Source: Novosphingobium organovorum
GTDB lineage: Bacteria; Pseudomonadota; Alphaproteobacteria; Sphingomonadales; Sphingomonadaceae
Assembly: GCF_022832435.1 (NCBI RefSeq)
Contig: NZ_JALHLF010000012.1
Span: forward strand, 27,629 to 72,411
Length of the DNA: 44,783 nucleotides
Direction: 5' to 3'
Below the pieces are notes generated by a model. It saw only the letters and a program-made list of their open reading frames with translations. It was not told where the DNA came from and did no database searches. This document shows positions 26,136 through 34,860 of this stretch, one piece after another. Each line of letters opens with the position of its first letter. The stretch's first letter is position 1. The translations under genes were made by a program, and so were the position numbers.

Positions 26136-28163
26136 ATGAGCGATGCACCCACCTTGCCGGGCGAAGGCCCCGCCGCCCGTCTTGCGGCGCAACGCGCCGC
26201 CCACCTCGCGCAAGGCCGAAAGGCGATCCAGGCCGGTCACTTCGAGGACGGGCTCACCGCAGCCCGCGCCGCGCTCGAAAGCGCGCCCGACAACGCCGAT
26301 GCGCTCTATCTGGCCACCGTCGCCTGCCGCTATCTTGCACGCTTTGCCGAGGCGCAGCGCTATCTCGAGGAGCTTCTGGCGGTCCTCCCGGAATACGGGC
26401 GCGCCTGGCAGGAGCGTGGCCATCTGGCCCGCGCCCAAAGTGCACCTGACGCCGCCATCGCCGCCTATGCCCGCGCCGTGCGCTACAATCCCGCGCTCGA
26501 GGCAAGCTGGCGTGCGCAAGGCGATCTCCTCCTCGCACAAGGCCGCCCCGCCGAAGCCGAAGCCGCCCACGCGCAAGGCCGCCGCATCGCCGCCCTGCCG
26601 CGCGAACTCGTCGCGGTGATGAACCACCTTCACGAAGGCCGCCTGCTGCGCGCCGAGGATTTCTGCCGCCACTACCTGCGCGCCCGTCCGCGCGACGTGG
26701 AAGGCATGCGCCTGCTTGCCGATATCGGTGCGCGCTTGGGCATTCTCGATGATGCCGAGTTCCTGCTCGAAAGCGCAGTCGGCTTCGCGCCGGACAACGT
26801 CCAGGTACGGCTCGATTACATCCAGGTCCTGCGCAAGCGGCAGAAGTTCGCACAGGCTCTCGCTCAGGCCGAACACCTCTATGCCCGCGCCCCCGCAAAT
26901 CCGCTGTTCGCCTCCCATCTTGCGATCGAAGCGATGCAGACCGGCGACTATGCGCGCGCCTTCGCACTGTTTGACGCCGTGCTCGAACGCGTGCCCGGCG
27001 ATCCCGCCACACTCACCAGCAAGGGCCACGCGCTCAAGACCACCGGCGCGCAGGAGGCTGCCATCGCCAGCTACCGCGCCGCGATCACCGCAAAGCCCGA
27101 CCACGGCGATGCCTGGTACGCGCTCGCCAATCTCAAGACACTGCGTTTCGCGGCCGGGGAGCGCGACGCCATGCGCGCGCAGCTTGCCCGCGGCGACCTG
27201 GCCTTCATGGACCGTGTCCACCTCGAATTCGCGCTGGCCAAGGCCTGCGAGGACGCGGGCGAACACGCCGAGGCGTTCGCCCACTACGAACGCGGTAACG
27301 ACCTCAAGCGCCGCCAGACCCGCTACGATGCCGACCGCATGAGCGCCGAGCTTGCCGCGCAGGCCGCCTGCGCCACGCCCGACCTCTTTGCCCGCAACGC
27401 AGGCCACGGCTGCCCCGCGCCCGACCCGATCTTCATAGTCGGCCTGCCGCGCGCGGGCTCGACGCTCCTCGAACAGATCCTCGCCTCGCACTCGATGATC
27501 GACGGTACGCTGGAACTGCCCGACATCCTTGCGCTCGCCCATCGCCTGCGCGGGCGCAGCGCCAGTGCCTCACGCTATCCCGAGGTGCTCCATGACCTCA
27601 CCCCCGAGCAGCTCGAGGCGATGGGCCGGGGCTACATCGAGAGCACACGTATCCACCGCCAGGGCGCGCCCTTCTTCATCGACAAGATGCCCAACAACTT
27701 CCGGCACATTGGCCTGATCCACCTGATCCTGCCCAACGCGAAGATCATCGATGCGCGCCGCGCGCCGCTCGACTGCTGCTGGTCGGGCTTCAAACAGCTC
27801 TTTGCCGAAGGGCAGGAGTTCACTTATGGGCTCGCCGAAATCGGGCAGTACTATGCCGACTATGTGAAGCTCATGGACCATTGGGACACCGTCCTTCCCG
27901 GAACGGTCCTGCGCGTGCAGCACGAGGACGTGCTGGCCGATCTTGAGGGGCAAGTTCGTCGCATGCTCGACTTCCTTGACCTTCCCTTCGATCCAGCCTG
28001 CCTGGCCTTCCACCAAACAAATCGCGCTGTGCGCACGGCGAGCTCGGAACAGGTACGCCGTCCAATCAACACGGCCGGTGTCGCAGCCTGGAAACCCTAT
28101 GCTGAGCAGCTCGAACCACTTCGGGTACAACTTGCAGGCGCAGCCATCCATTGCTGCCAATAA
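26136..28163 (+). CDS. TPR-repeat protein with a C-terminal sulfotransferase domain
   Basis: The 675-residue protein starts after a good AAGGAG site. Residues about 15-390 form tandem tetratricopeptide repeats (for example the units beginning ALEASWRAQGDLLLAQGRPA and NPLFASHLAIEAMQTGDYA). Residues about 425-660 form a sulfotransferase domain: the PAPS 5'-phosphosulphate loop is IFIVGLPRAGSTLLEQILAS, and the 3'-phosphate region is DARRAPLDCCWSGFKQLF. It probably transfers sulphate from PAPS to an unidentified acceptor, which could be a protein held by the TPRs. No signal peptide is seen, so it is cytoplasmic. Confidence 0.85.
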   Translation: MSDAPTLPGEGPAARLAAQRAAHLAQGRKAIQAGHFEDGLTAARAALESAPDNADALYLATVACRYLARFAEAQRYLEELLAVLPEYGRAWQERGHLARAQSAPDAAIAAYARAVRYNPALEASWRAQGDLLLAQGRPAEAEAAHAQGRRIAALPRELVAVMNHLHEGRLLRAEDFCRHYLRARPRDVEGMRLLADIGARLGILDDAEFLLESAVGFAPDNVQVRLDYIQVLRKRQKFAQALAQAEHLYARAPANPLFASHLAIEAMQTGDYARAFALFDAVLERVPGDPATLTSKGHALKTTGAQEAAIASYRAAITAKPDHGDAWYALANLKTLRFAAGERDAMRAQLARGDLAFMDRVHLEFALAKACEDAGEHAEAFAHYERGNDLKRRQTRYDADRMSAELAAQAACATPDLFARNAGHGCPAPDPIFIVGLPRAGSTLLEQILASHSMIDGTLELPDILALAHRLRGRSASASRYPEVLHDLTPEQLEAMGRGYIESTRIHRQGAPFFIDKMPNNFRHIGLIHLILPNAKIIDARRAPLDCCWSGFKQLFAEGQEFTYGLAEIGQYYADYVKLMDHWDTVLPGTVLRVQHEDVLADLEGQVRRMLDFLDLPFDPACLAFHQTNRAVRTASSEQVRRPINTAGVAAWKPYAEQLEPLRVQLAGAAIHCCQ

Positions 28164-28183
28164 GAAAGCGGCCCCGTGGGCGC

Positions 28184-29056
28184 CTATTCGCCCGATGCAA
28201 CGAAGCCAATGAATTGGCCCGGCAAATTTTGAAAGTAACTGTCGCTCCCAACATAATGATTAGGGCTAAGGACGGTAGAGTCAGGAAATGGCGCGGTGTC
28301 GTGCGGCGCGCCTGTGGGGCTTGACGGTTTTCGCGGAGTGCATCCGACCGAACGTGTATCCCAGTAGCGGTTGAGCAAGGCACCATCGGGCATGCGTACG
28401 ACAGGTTTGCACGCCCCTCGTGCTCCAAGACAGTCCGCCCCTGCCATCCAAAAGTCATATTCGCTTCTGAGCGCGCCCAGCCGTCGCCGCGCGACGGCGC
28501 CATCGTCCGCATTGGACAAATCCATCATCAGGGCCAGAAAAGGGGGTTGGGAACGGGTGAGGCAATAGCTGCGGGTTCCGTTGGGAACATGCCCCTAACG
28601 CGCGACCAGATCCACGAACTTGGCCAGCATCGCCTCGACGAGCACATCCTTTCCATCGGCCTTGAGGCTGAGCATCGTGAAATAGCTGTCCCAGTAGTAC
28701 ATCTCGCCGATGCGTCCGCCGGCGACGACATAAGTGTGCTTGAGAGCGAGCCGGGACGAACCGGGCTCGACCGCGATCGCAGGCCTGGTCAGAATCGGCC
28801 AGAGCGCGCGGATATGCGTGCGCATCATCAAAGCGCGCGCCCTGCCGCGATCGATGCGCACCTGATCGTTGCCAGCCTGGTCGACGTCCGCTTGATCGAC
28901 CGGTGCGAAATTGCGGGCAACGAAAGCCGATAGCTCGACACGCGTTTGCGGGCGCTCCTTGCGATAGTCCGCCATGATCTGCGCGCTGGGACTTCGCGCG
29001 ATCATGGCGGCGAAGGTCTTGCTGTCGGGAAAGACCCGGGTCAGTTCGACCGCTCC
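28184..29056 (-). pseudogene. Decayed periplasmic-type trehalase (GH37), internal fragment with nonsense codon
   Basis: A single frame starting near 29056 reads AVELTRVFPDSKTFAAMIAR, later FVARNFAP and the trehalase signature GGRIGEMYYWDSYFTML, then TAG at 28595-28597 where the family has Tyr, then GHVPNGTRSYCLTRSQPPF and LNRYWDTRS. After that, near 28330, similarity fades and the frame runs into unrelated sequence. The N-terminal signal region, the catalytic C-terminal half and the second family signature are missing. It is clearly a remnant and cannot be a working trehalase. It abuts another decayed gene at 29041. Confidence 0.85.
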
Positions 29057-29790
29057 AATATTTCGTCCGTCTCTCCCCTAGCGTGCTCGTCCCCAGGCGT
29101 AGCAAGGAACGCCATCAAGCCTCTTTCATAACGTGAGAGCCACCTGGTCCGGCGCGGCAAGGCCACCTCCAGAAAGTACGGCGAAGGCGCACGCGCGGCG
29201 GCGATCAATTGCGGATGGATATAAGCCTTGCACACTATCGCGGGGGGTGTTGCCCAGATGGCGCGAGACATGCGCAAGCAGGTCTTTGAGCGGCGTTCGC
29301 CCGCCCCCTCGACCGAAAAATTGTCGCGCAGGAAGGTAAAGGCCAGAACGCTCGCACGCCAGGTCCGGAAATCCTTGGCCGTACGCTTACCCCCGCCCGC
29401 CTCGCGAATGTAGTCGTTGACCAGACTCGAGGTGATCGCATGGAAGCGCCCGTCCTCGTCGCGATAGCGAAACAGCGTCTGGCCGGGAATATCCATCAAC
29501 TGCTTGACGAAGCGCAGCAGTCCCCGGTCGGTGACCGTCATCTCGCAGGTTCGTCCCGATTTCGCCTCGAAGCGAAGGTGCACCCCATCCGATTTCAACC
29601 GGGCATGCCGTCGACGCAGCGTAGTTGCACCGAAACTGCCGTTGGTCCGGGCGTAGTCCTCGTTGCCGACACGAATGCGCCCGGTATCGAGCAGGCGTAC
29701 GATCGATGCCAGGGCTCGCGCGCGACCGAGCCCGCGCCCGGAGAGGTCCGCATCCCTTCGCGCAGGTCCCGCGCCGCGCGGAAATTCTGT
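29041..29790 (-). pseudogene. Truncated and frameshifted eukaryotic-type DNA topoisomerase IB
   Basis: The frame contains hallmark bacterial topoisomerase IB segments: ASIVRLLDTGRIRVGNEDYA, GATTLRRRHARLKSDGVHLR, the catalytic-Arg region TAKDFRTWRASVLAF and the active-site Tyr in CKAYIHPQLI. The N-terminal domain of about 80 residues is absent. Near the end the expected HVSRHLGNTP segment lies in another frame, so there are two compensating shifts; the second falls at a run of six G at 29242-29247. The gene therefore looks dead, unless those runs are sequencing errors. It joins the trehalase remnant directly. Confidence 0.8.
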
Positions 29791-29834
29791 CTGCCCCGCC
29801 CCCACCGGCCTGTCCCGACAAGAGGCACCACGCT

Positions 29835-30329
29835 TCAGATATTGCCCTGCAATTCGGCTGGCACCGCGTCGTTCGGCCCGAAGTAGAGCGCGGCGCATTG
29901 CGCAGCGAGACATCCGCCGTCCAGAACGAGATCCTCGCGCCAGGCATCCGCGATGAAATCCATGGTGTCGAGATGACGGTCCTCGAAATACATGCGGTGC
30001 ACCTCGTCGCGCCCCGCGCCGTAAACGATCCGCTCCACTTTAGTCCAGATCGAGGCCATGGTACACATCCCGCAGGGCTGCAACGTCGAATAGAGTGTTG
30101 CCCCGCGCAGATCCATCGAACCCGACGCAGGCCCGGCTGCTCGGAATGCCACCATCTCGGCGTGCGCAGTGGCGTCGCAGGTTTCGCATGTCTGGTTCGT
30201 TCCCGTGGCGATCACCGCCCCATCGCGTACGATGATCGCCGCGATGGGGGTGTCTTGCGGCGTGCTGCCCTTCGTTTTGGCAAGGGCGATGGCCTGGGCC
30301 ATCCAGCGCTCGTCTTCAGCACAAGGCAT
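29835..30329 (-). CDS. Cytidine/guanine deaminase-family zinc hydrolase
   Basis: The 164-residue protein has the deaminase zinc motifs His-Ala-Glu in ATAHAEMVAF and Pro-Cys-Gly-Met-Cys in LQPCGMCTMASIW. The length and the DTPIAAIIVRDGAVIATG segment fit the CDA-fold group that includes guanine deaminase and tRNA adenosine deaminase. The C-terminal part (GAGRDEVHRMYFEDRHLD) is closer to nucleobase deaminases than to TadA, but the substrate cannot be settled from sequence alone. The ATG at 30329 is preferred over an adjacent GTG. It ends just before the topoisomerase remnant. Confidence 0.82.
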   Translation of the reverse strand: MPCAEDERWMAQAIALAKTKGSTPQDTPIAAIIVRDGAVIATGTNQTCETCDATAHAEMVAFRAAGPASGSMDLRGATLYSTLQPCGMCTMASIWTKVERIVYGAGRDEVHRMYFEDRHLDTMDFIADAWREDLVLDGGCLAAQCAALYFGPNDAVPAELQGNI

Positions 30330-30383
30330 CACCCTCGCCTCCCGCTCGGCCCGACAAGCCCCCTGACCGGCGTATGTCCCACT

Positions 30384-32891
30384 TCAGCCGGGCAGGGCAT
30401 AAGCGATGACCTGGTCGCTGACCGGCGTTTCCATGAAGTGGTGGCCGCCAGCATAGATGACGAGGTACTCCTTGCCGTGTTCCTCGTAGATCATCGGCGT
30501 GGCCTGTCCGCCTCCGGGTAGCGCGTCCTGCCAGACGGTCTTGCCGGTCTTCATGTCGATGGCGCGGATCAGATCGTCCGTGGCTGCGGCGATGAAGATG
30601 AGGCCGCTGCGGGTGATCACCGCCCCGCCATTGTTCGGCGTGCCGATAGTCAACGGCAGGTGACTGGCAATACCGAAGGGACCATTCTTGCGCGCGGTGC
30701 CGAGCGGGCGATCCCAGATCGTCTTGCCCGTCGCGATGTCGATCGCCTGAATGCCGCCATAGGGAGGCTCCTTGCACAACATGCCGGTGAACGGCAAGCG
30801 CCAGCCCGCGTTGACGTCGACCGCGTAGGGGGTGTTCGCCTGTGGATCGCCCGCGCCTTCGGCGCCGCCGATCGGACCATTGCTCTGGTCGCGCGGCTCC
30901 CAGCCCAAGGCATCGGCGACCTTGCGCGGGACCAGCTTCACGTAGTTGGGCATGTCGTTGTAATTGGCGATGATCACGCCGCGCTCGGGGTCGATCGCAA
31001 GGCTGCCCCAATCCGAACCACCATTGTAGCCCGGGTACTCGATCGAGCGGCGCTTGTCCGTCGGCGGGGTGTAGAAGCCCTGATACGATGCCTCACGGAA
31101 CTGGATGCGGCAAACCATCTGGTCGATCGGGGACATGCCCCACATGTCCTTCTCGGTCAGCGGCGGCTTGCGCAGGGTATGCCACAGCGACACCTTCTGC
31201 GTCCTGGCCCGCATTCGCGGCTCCACCCCGCCAAGCGGCGTCCGGATCTTGCCCACGGGCGTCAGCGGCTTGCCGGTGCGCCGGTCGAGCACGTAGATGT
31301 CGCCTTGCTTGGAGGGCAGCACGATCGCCGGCACCATGCCCGCCTTGGTGGGAAAGTCGATCAGCGAGGCCTGGCTGCCCAGGTCATAGTCCCAGACATC
31401 GTTGCGCACGGCCTGGAAATGCCAGCGTGGCTTGCCGGTCTTCACGTCGAGCGCCACCAGCGAGGTCGCGTATTCGTTCTCGACCGGGGTGCGCAGCCCC
31501 GAATAATAGTCCGCCGAACTGTTGCCCATCGGCAGGTAGACCAGCCCCAACTTCTCATCGCCCGAAGCGATGGTCCACATGTTGGGCGTGCCGCGCGACC
31601 AGGTCTGGCCCTCGGGCGGCGCCTTGGTCCAGTCGGGATGCATCATGTCCCAGGCCCAGACAAGCTGTCCGGTCCTGACGTCGTAGCCACGGATCACCCC
31701 CGAAGGCGACCAGCGATCCTGTCCGTCGGTGACCTGGTGTCCGGTCACGATCACGCCATCGACGATCGCCGGGGGAGAATTGATCGAAACGTATCCGGCA
31801 GGCACCTTGCCCATGCCCCTGGTGGTGTCGATCTCGCCGTTGGTGCCGAAATCGCCGCAGCGCTCGCCGGTGTCTGCATCGATCTCGAAAATGCGCGCAT
31901 CGAGCGTGCCGAAGACGATGCGGCGCGTGCAGGCCGGATCGGAACTGCGGCTCGCGGCGCTCACGATCTTCGCCGTTTCCGACGGCGTCGCTGCATAGTT
32001 GGCCGCGACGACACCGGAGTCCTCCACGCCGGGCTGGCCCTGCGCCTGCCCGGCCCCGTCCGCGTTCGCATCGTAGTAGCTCACACCGCGACAGGCGGCG
32101 GTGTAGGGGATCGCGCTGTCGGGCACGCGGGGATCGAAGCGCCACTTCTGGTCACCGGTCGCCGGATCGTAGGCGATCACGATGTTCTTGGGCGTGCACA
32201 CGTAAAGCGTGTCGCCAATCTTGAGAGGCGTGTTCTCGGCCCCATAGGTGCCCTTGGCCTTGTCCGATGGCATGTCGCCGGTGTGCACGCTCCAGGCACG
32301 CGTGAGCGTGCCGACGTTGGCGGGGGTTATCTGGGTCAGCGGCGAATAGCGGTGCCCGGCGAACGAACCGCCATATTGCGGCCAGTCCTTCCCGGCGGTC
32401 TGCAACGAAGGATCGCTCATCGCCATGCGTGCAGCAGGAAGATCGCCCGGCCGTCCAGCCCCGTCGAGCGTGCCGACGATCGCGAACAAGGCGCCGACCG
32501 CGACCACCGTCCCCGCGCAGGACAGCGCCGCCACGCGCCAGCGCCCCGCCCTGCGCCCCAGCGCAGCGAGCGAACAGATCACCGGGATCAGCAGGACCGC
32601 CGGAGCGAAAATCCGCGGAACGAGCGCCCAGGCATCATCCCCCGCTTCCCAAAATGCCCAAAGCACGGTGCAGACGAAGATAGCGACGTAGAGCCACCCG
32701 CCCGCCGGGCGGCCAAGAACGAGCAGGACGCCCGCCACGATCATGGCCGCGCCGGTGACGAGGTAATAGGGCGAGCCCCCCAACCAGGCGAGCCATACCC
32801 CCCCGCCCAGCAGCACAAGGCCGATCAGCGCGAGAAGAACTCCTGTGGCGATGGCCAGCCAGGAGCGTGCGAAAGAGGACGGAAAGGTCAT
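30384..32891 (-). CDS. gcd: Membrane-bound PQQ-dependent glucose dehydrogenase
   Basis: The 835-residue protein has an N-terminal region of about 150 residues with five transmembrane helices, then a PQQ-binding eight-bladed propeller. Characteristic segments include DWPQYGGSFAGHRYSPLTQI, DPRVPDSAIPYTAACRGVSY, TPNMWTIASGDEKLGLVYLP, NDVWDYDLGSQASL and FGIASHLPLTIGTPNNGG. It oxidises glucose and other aldoses in the periplasm and passes electrons to ubiquinone; PQQ synthesis genes are not in the window. The start was set at ATG 32891 over an upstream in-frame start at 32909. Length matches the family. Confidence 0.95.
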   Translation of the reverse strand: MTFPSSFARSWLAIATGVLLALIGLVLLGGGVWLAWLGGSPYYLVTGAAMIVAGVLLVLGRPAGGWLYVAIFVCTVLWAFWEAGDDAWALVPRIFAPAVLLIPVICSLAALGRRAGRWRVAALSCAGTVVAVGALFAIVGTLDGAGRPGDLPAARMAMSDPSLQTAGKDWPQYGGSFAGHRYSPLTQITPANVGTLTRAWSVHTGDMPSDKAKGTYGAENTPLKIGDTLYVCTPKNIVIAYDPATGDQKWRFDPRVPDSAIPYTAACRGVSYYDANADGAGQAQGQPGVEDSGVVAANYAATPSETAKIVSAASRSSDPACTRRIVFGTLDARIFEIDADTGERCGDFGTNGEIDTTRGMGKVPAGYVSINSPPAIVDGVIVTGHQVTDGQDRWSPSGVIRGYDVRTGQLVWAWDMMHPDWTKAPPEGQTWSRGTPNMWTIASGDEKLGLVYLPMGNSSADYYSGLRTPVENEYATSLVALDVKTGKPRWHFQAVRNDVWDYDLGSQASLIDFPTKAGMVPAIVLPSKQGDIYVLDRRTGKPLTPVGKIRTPLGGVEPRMRARTQKVSLWHTLRKPPLTEKDMWGMSPIDQMVCRIQFREASYQGFYTPPTDKRRSIEYPGYNGGSDWGSLAIDPERGVIIANYNDMPNYVKLVPRKVADALGWEPRDQSNGPIGGAEGAGDPQANTPYAVDVNAGWRLPFTGMLCKEPPYGGIQAIDIATGKTIWDRPLGTARKNGPFGIASHLPLTIGTPNNGGAVITRSGLIFIAAATDDLIRAIDMKTGKTVWQDALPGGGQATPMIYEEHGKEYLVIYAGGHHFMETPVSDQVIAYALPG

Positions 32892-33145
32892 GATAGCGGC
32901 ATCCGGCAATGGGCTTTGAGGGTTCGCGGCCTGTCCAAACTCGACCAGCTCACTCAGGCTCTAGGGTGACTCGGGAATGCATCGCCCCCGGCAATGTTCC
33001 GAATTGATCCGGAAAAGCTTTGGAAGCATTTCCGAAAATCGTCCCGACCAGACCGTATCGAGGGCCTGCAACGCGAACCTCGGCAACCTCCCCTCGGGTC
33101 GCGGGTTTTTCGCCCTTGTCGGCGCAATCACGAGACCAGCAGCAC
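32892..33145. other. Divergent intergenic region between gcd and the AsmA fragment
   Basis: About 250 bases that should hold the gcd promoter and the promoter of the truncated AsmA gene. No repeat, operator or small gene is evident. Confidence 0.35.
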
Positions 33146-33590
33146 ATGACAGGCCGCAACGTTGATCGGGTGCGTCGGATCCTCGTCGCACTGGCCATGA
33201 TCGCCGCGCTGCTCGTGATGGGCGCTGCAGCTTTTCCCTTTTCTCTCGTCAAAGGTCCGATCACCGACCGGCTCGACGCCCGGCTGGGCACGCGCGTCGC
33301 AATCGGGGCAATCGAACGGCATCCCGCACTCTCCTTCACGCCGCCCCTCGTGCTGCACGGCGTGACAATCCGGCAACCGGCGTGGGCCGGGCCCGGCAAC
33401 ATGGCTCAGGCCCGGCGGCTGACCGTTCGTGTCGCTCTCCTGCGGCTGATGGAAGGGAGCAAACCGGCGGTCGAGCGTATTGGCGCAGAGGGCCTCGTAC
33501 TGAATCTGGTACGCGACAGCCAGAAACGCGCAAACTGGCTGGGGCCGGGGCGTCAGCCACCCAAAGAAGGCGATCCCCGGTCCATCTGTG
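33146..33590 (+). pseudogene. AsmA-family protein, 5' part only
   Basis: From the ATG at 33146 the frame encodes an N-terminal membrane anchor (ILVALAMIAALLVMGAAAF) and the AsmA signature start FSLVKGPITDRLDARLG, VAIGAIERHPALSFTPPLVL and LNLVRDSQKRANWLG. AsmA proteins are large periplasmic proteins of several hundred residues involved in outer-membrane lipid homeostasis. Here similarity stops at about 33585, and the frame runs on into unrelated sequence bordering an IS110-type remnant. The gene has lost most of its length, probably through insertion of that element or of the island beyond it. Confidence 0.75.
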
Positions 33591-33841
33591 GACGCCCGCA
33601 CGAACGCAAGCGGTATTTAGGAGATCAGGCACGTAGTCGAATGCTGCCATCTGTCCGGCCTCTGATGCAGCACCAGAGGCTGCGGGCCCGTGTGGGAGTT
33701 CGCGGACTGAAACCATATCACCCTAAGCGTGCTCGTGGCACGGTGGAAAGCCCTGGTTTTTCCAGCCCCGTCTCGCCGACTGTTGCGCCATACCCTCCTT
33801 CGACCGACTACGTCCTCCGACGACCCCTGGTCCGCTTTGGC
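33591..33841. other. Junction between the AsmA fragment and the IS110 remnant
   Basis: No gene is recognised. The sequence presumably includes the outer end of the IS110-type element, whose ends lack long terminal inverted repeats and so cannot be placed by eye. Confidence 0.3.
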
Positions 33842-34640
33842 TTACGCCGCAGCTGCGACCGGAGCTCTGTAATCCTCTTCGCTCATGAGCAATGCCCAGA
33901 TGATCCGCGCAGTCTTGTTGGCAAGCGCGACGGTCACCAACATGCGCGGCTTCCTGGCCAGCATCTGCTCGAGCCATGACCCTACCGGAGCGCCTCGTTT
34001 GCTCGCCTGCAGCGCGACAGCGCTGCTACCGATGATGAGTAGACGCCTGAGTGTTCGCTCGCCCATCTTCGTGATTGAACCCAGCTTCTGTTTGCCTCCT
34101 GTCGACAGCTGCCGCGGCGCCAAGCCGAGCCATGCGGCAAAGTCCCGGCCCTTGGCGAAGGTCTCGGCCGGCGGCGCCAGTGCGGCAATGGCCGTGGCCG
34201 TGATCGGCCCGACGCCGGGGATCGTCATGAGCCGCCTGGCAATTGCATCCTCGCGTGCCCGCCGGGCGATCTCCTTGTCGAGATCACCAATCCTGTCGTT
34301 CAGTTCCTCCAGAAGATCCAGCATCGTGCGAAACGTCGTCTTGGCTGCCTCAGGAAGCAAAGAGCCAATCTCGTCTTCGAGCAGGTCACCAAGCATCGCA
34401 ACGTGCGACGGCCCCTTTGGCGCCACCCAGCCATACTCAGTGAGATGCCCCCGGATCGCATTGATCAGTTGCGTACGCTGACGCACCAGCAGATCGCGGG
34501 GTCCGAAACACCAGCCCGGATGCCTGTTGCTCTTCGCTTTTGACCGCCACGAAGCGCATGTTCGGTCGCTGTGCCGCCTCGCAGATCGCCTCGGCATCTA
34601 CCGCACATTTCTGGGCCGATAGGCGAATGTCCGGTCAGTA
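33842..34640 (-). pseudogene. IS110-family transposase remnant (5'-truncated, frameshifted)
   Basis: The minus strand encodes the transposase C-terminal domain: RLMTIPGVGPITATAIAALA, then FAAWLGLAPRQLSTGGKQKL with the conserved Ser, and SITKMGERTLRRLLI. Upstream the frame breaks near 34500 at a CCCCG run, and homology resumes one frame over as AVDAEAICEAAQRPNMRFVA. The first ~60 residues with the DEDD catalytic Asp are missing. Removing one C joins RTRDLLVRQRTQLINA to the upstream part. The element is dead. It marks the left side of the defence-like region. Confidence 0.85.
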
Positions 34641-34860
34641 GCCAGGGTTGTAGGGATAGCCGACCCTCACACACCGTTGGCTGCCAACCAACATATGCCG
34701 TACGAGCCAGTGACGATAAATGGCCCCTCCTGCGAGGGGCCGACGTTCCCAAACAGTCCGAACAGACGGCTGGCGACGCAACGAACATTTTCTCTGGTCT
34801 AAGCGTGTCCCGGATCAGACTGATATGAAGAGGTGCACTGCGGCGCTCGCGCTGTCGAAG
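34641..34860. other. Junction between the IS110 remnant and the DUF3883-protein gene
   Basis: About 220 bases that no longer read as transposase and hold no gene that I can support. No terminator hairpin with a T-run is visible for the minus-strand cassette that ends at 34861. Confidence 0.3.

Noticed and set aside
30660..32969. 769-codon open frame opposite gcd
   Set aside because: Antisense shadow; the translated sequence is Arg/His/Asp-rich without domain motifs, while the other strand encodes a clear PQQ dehydrogenase.
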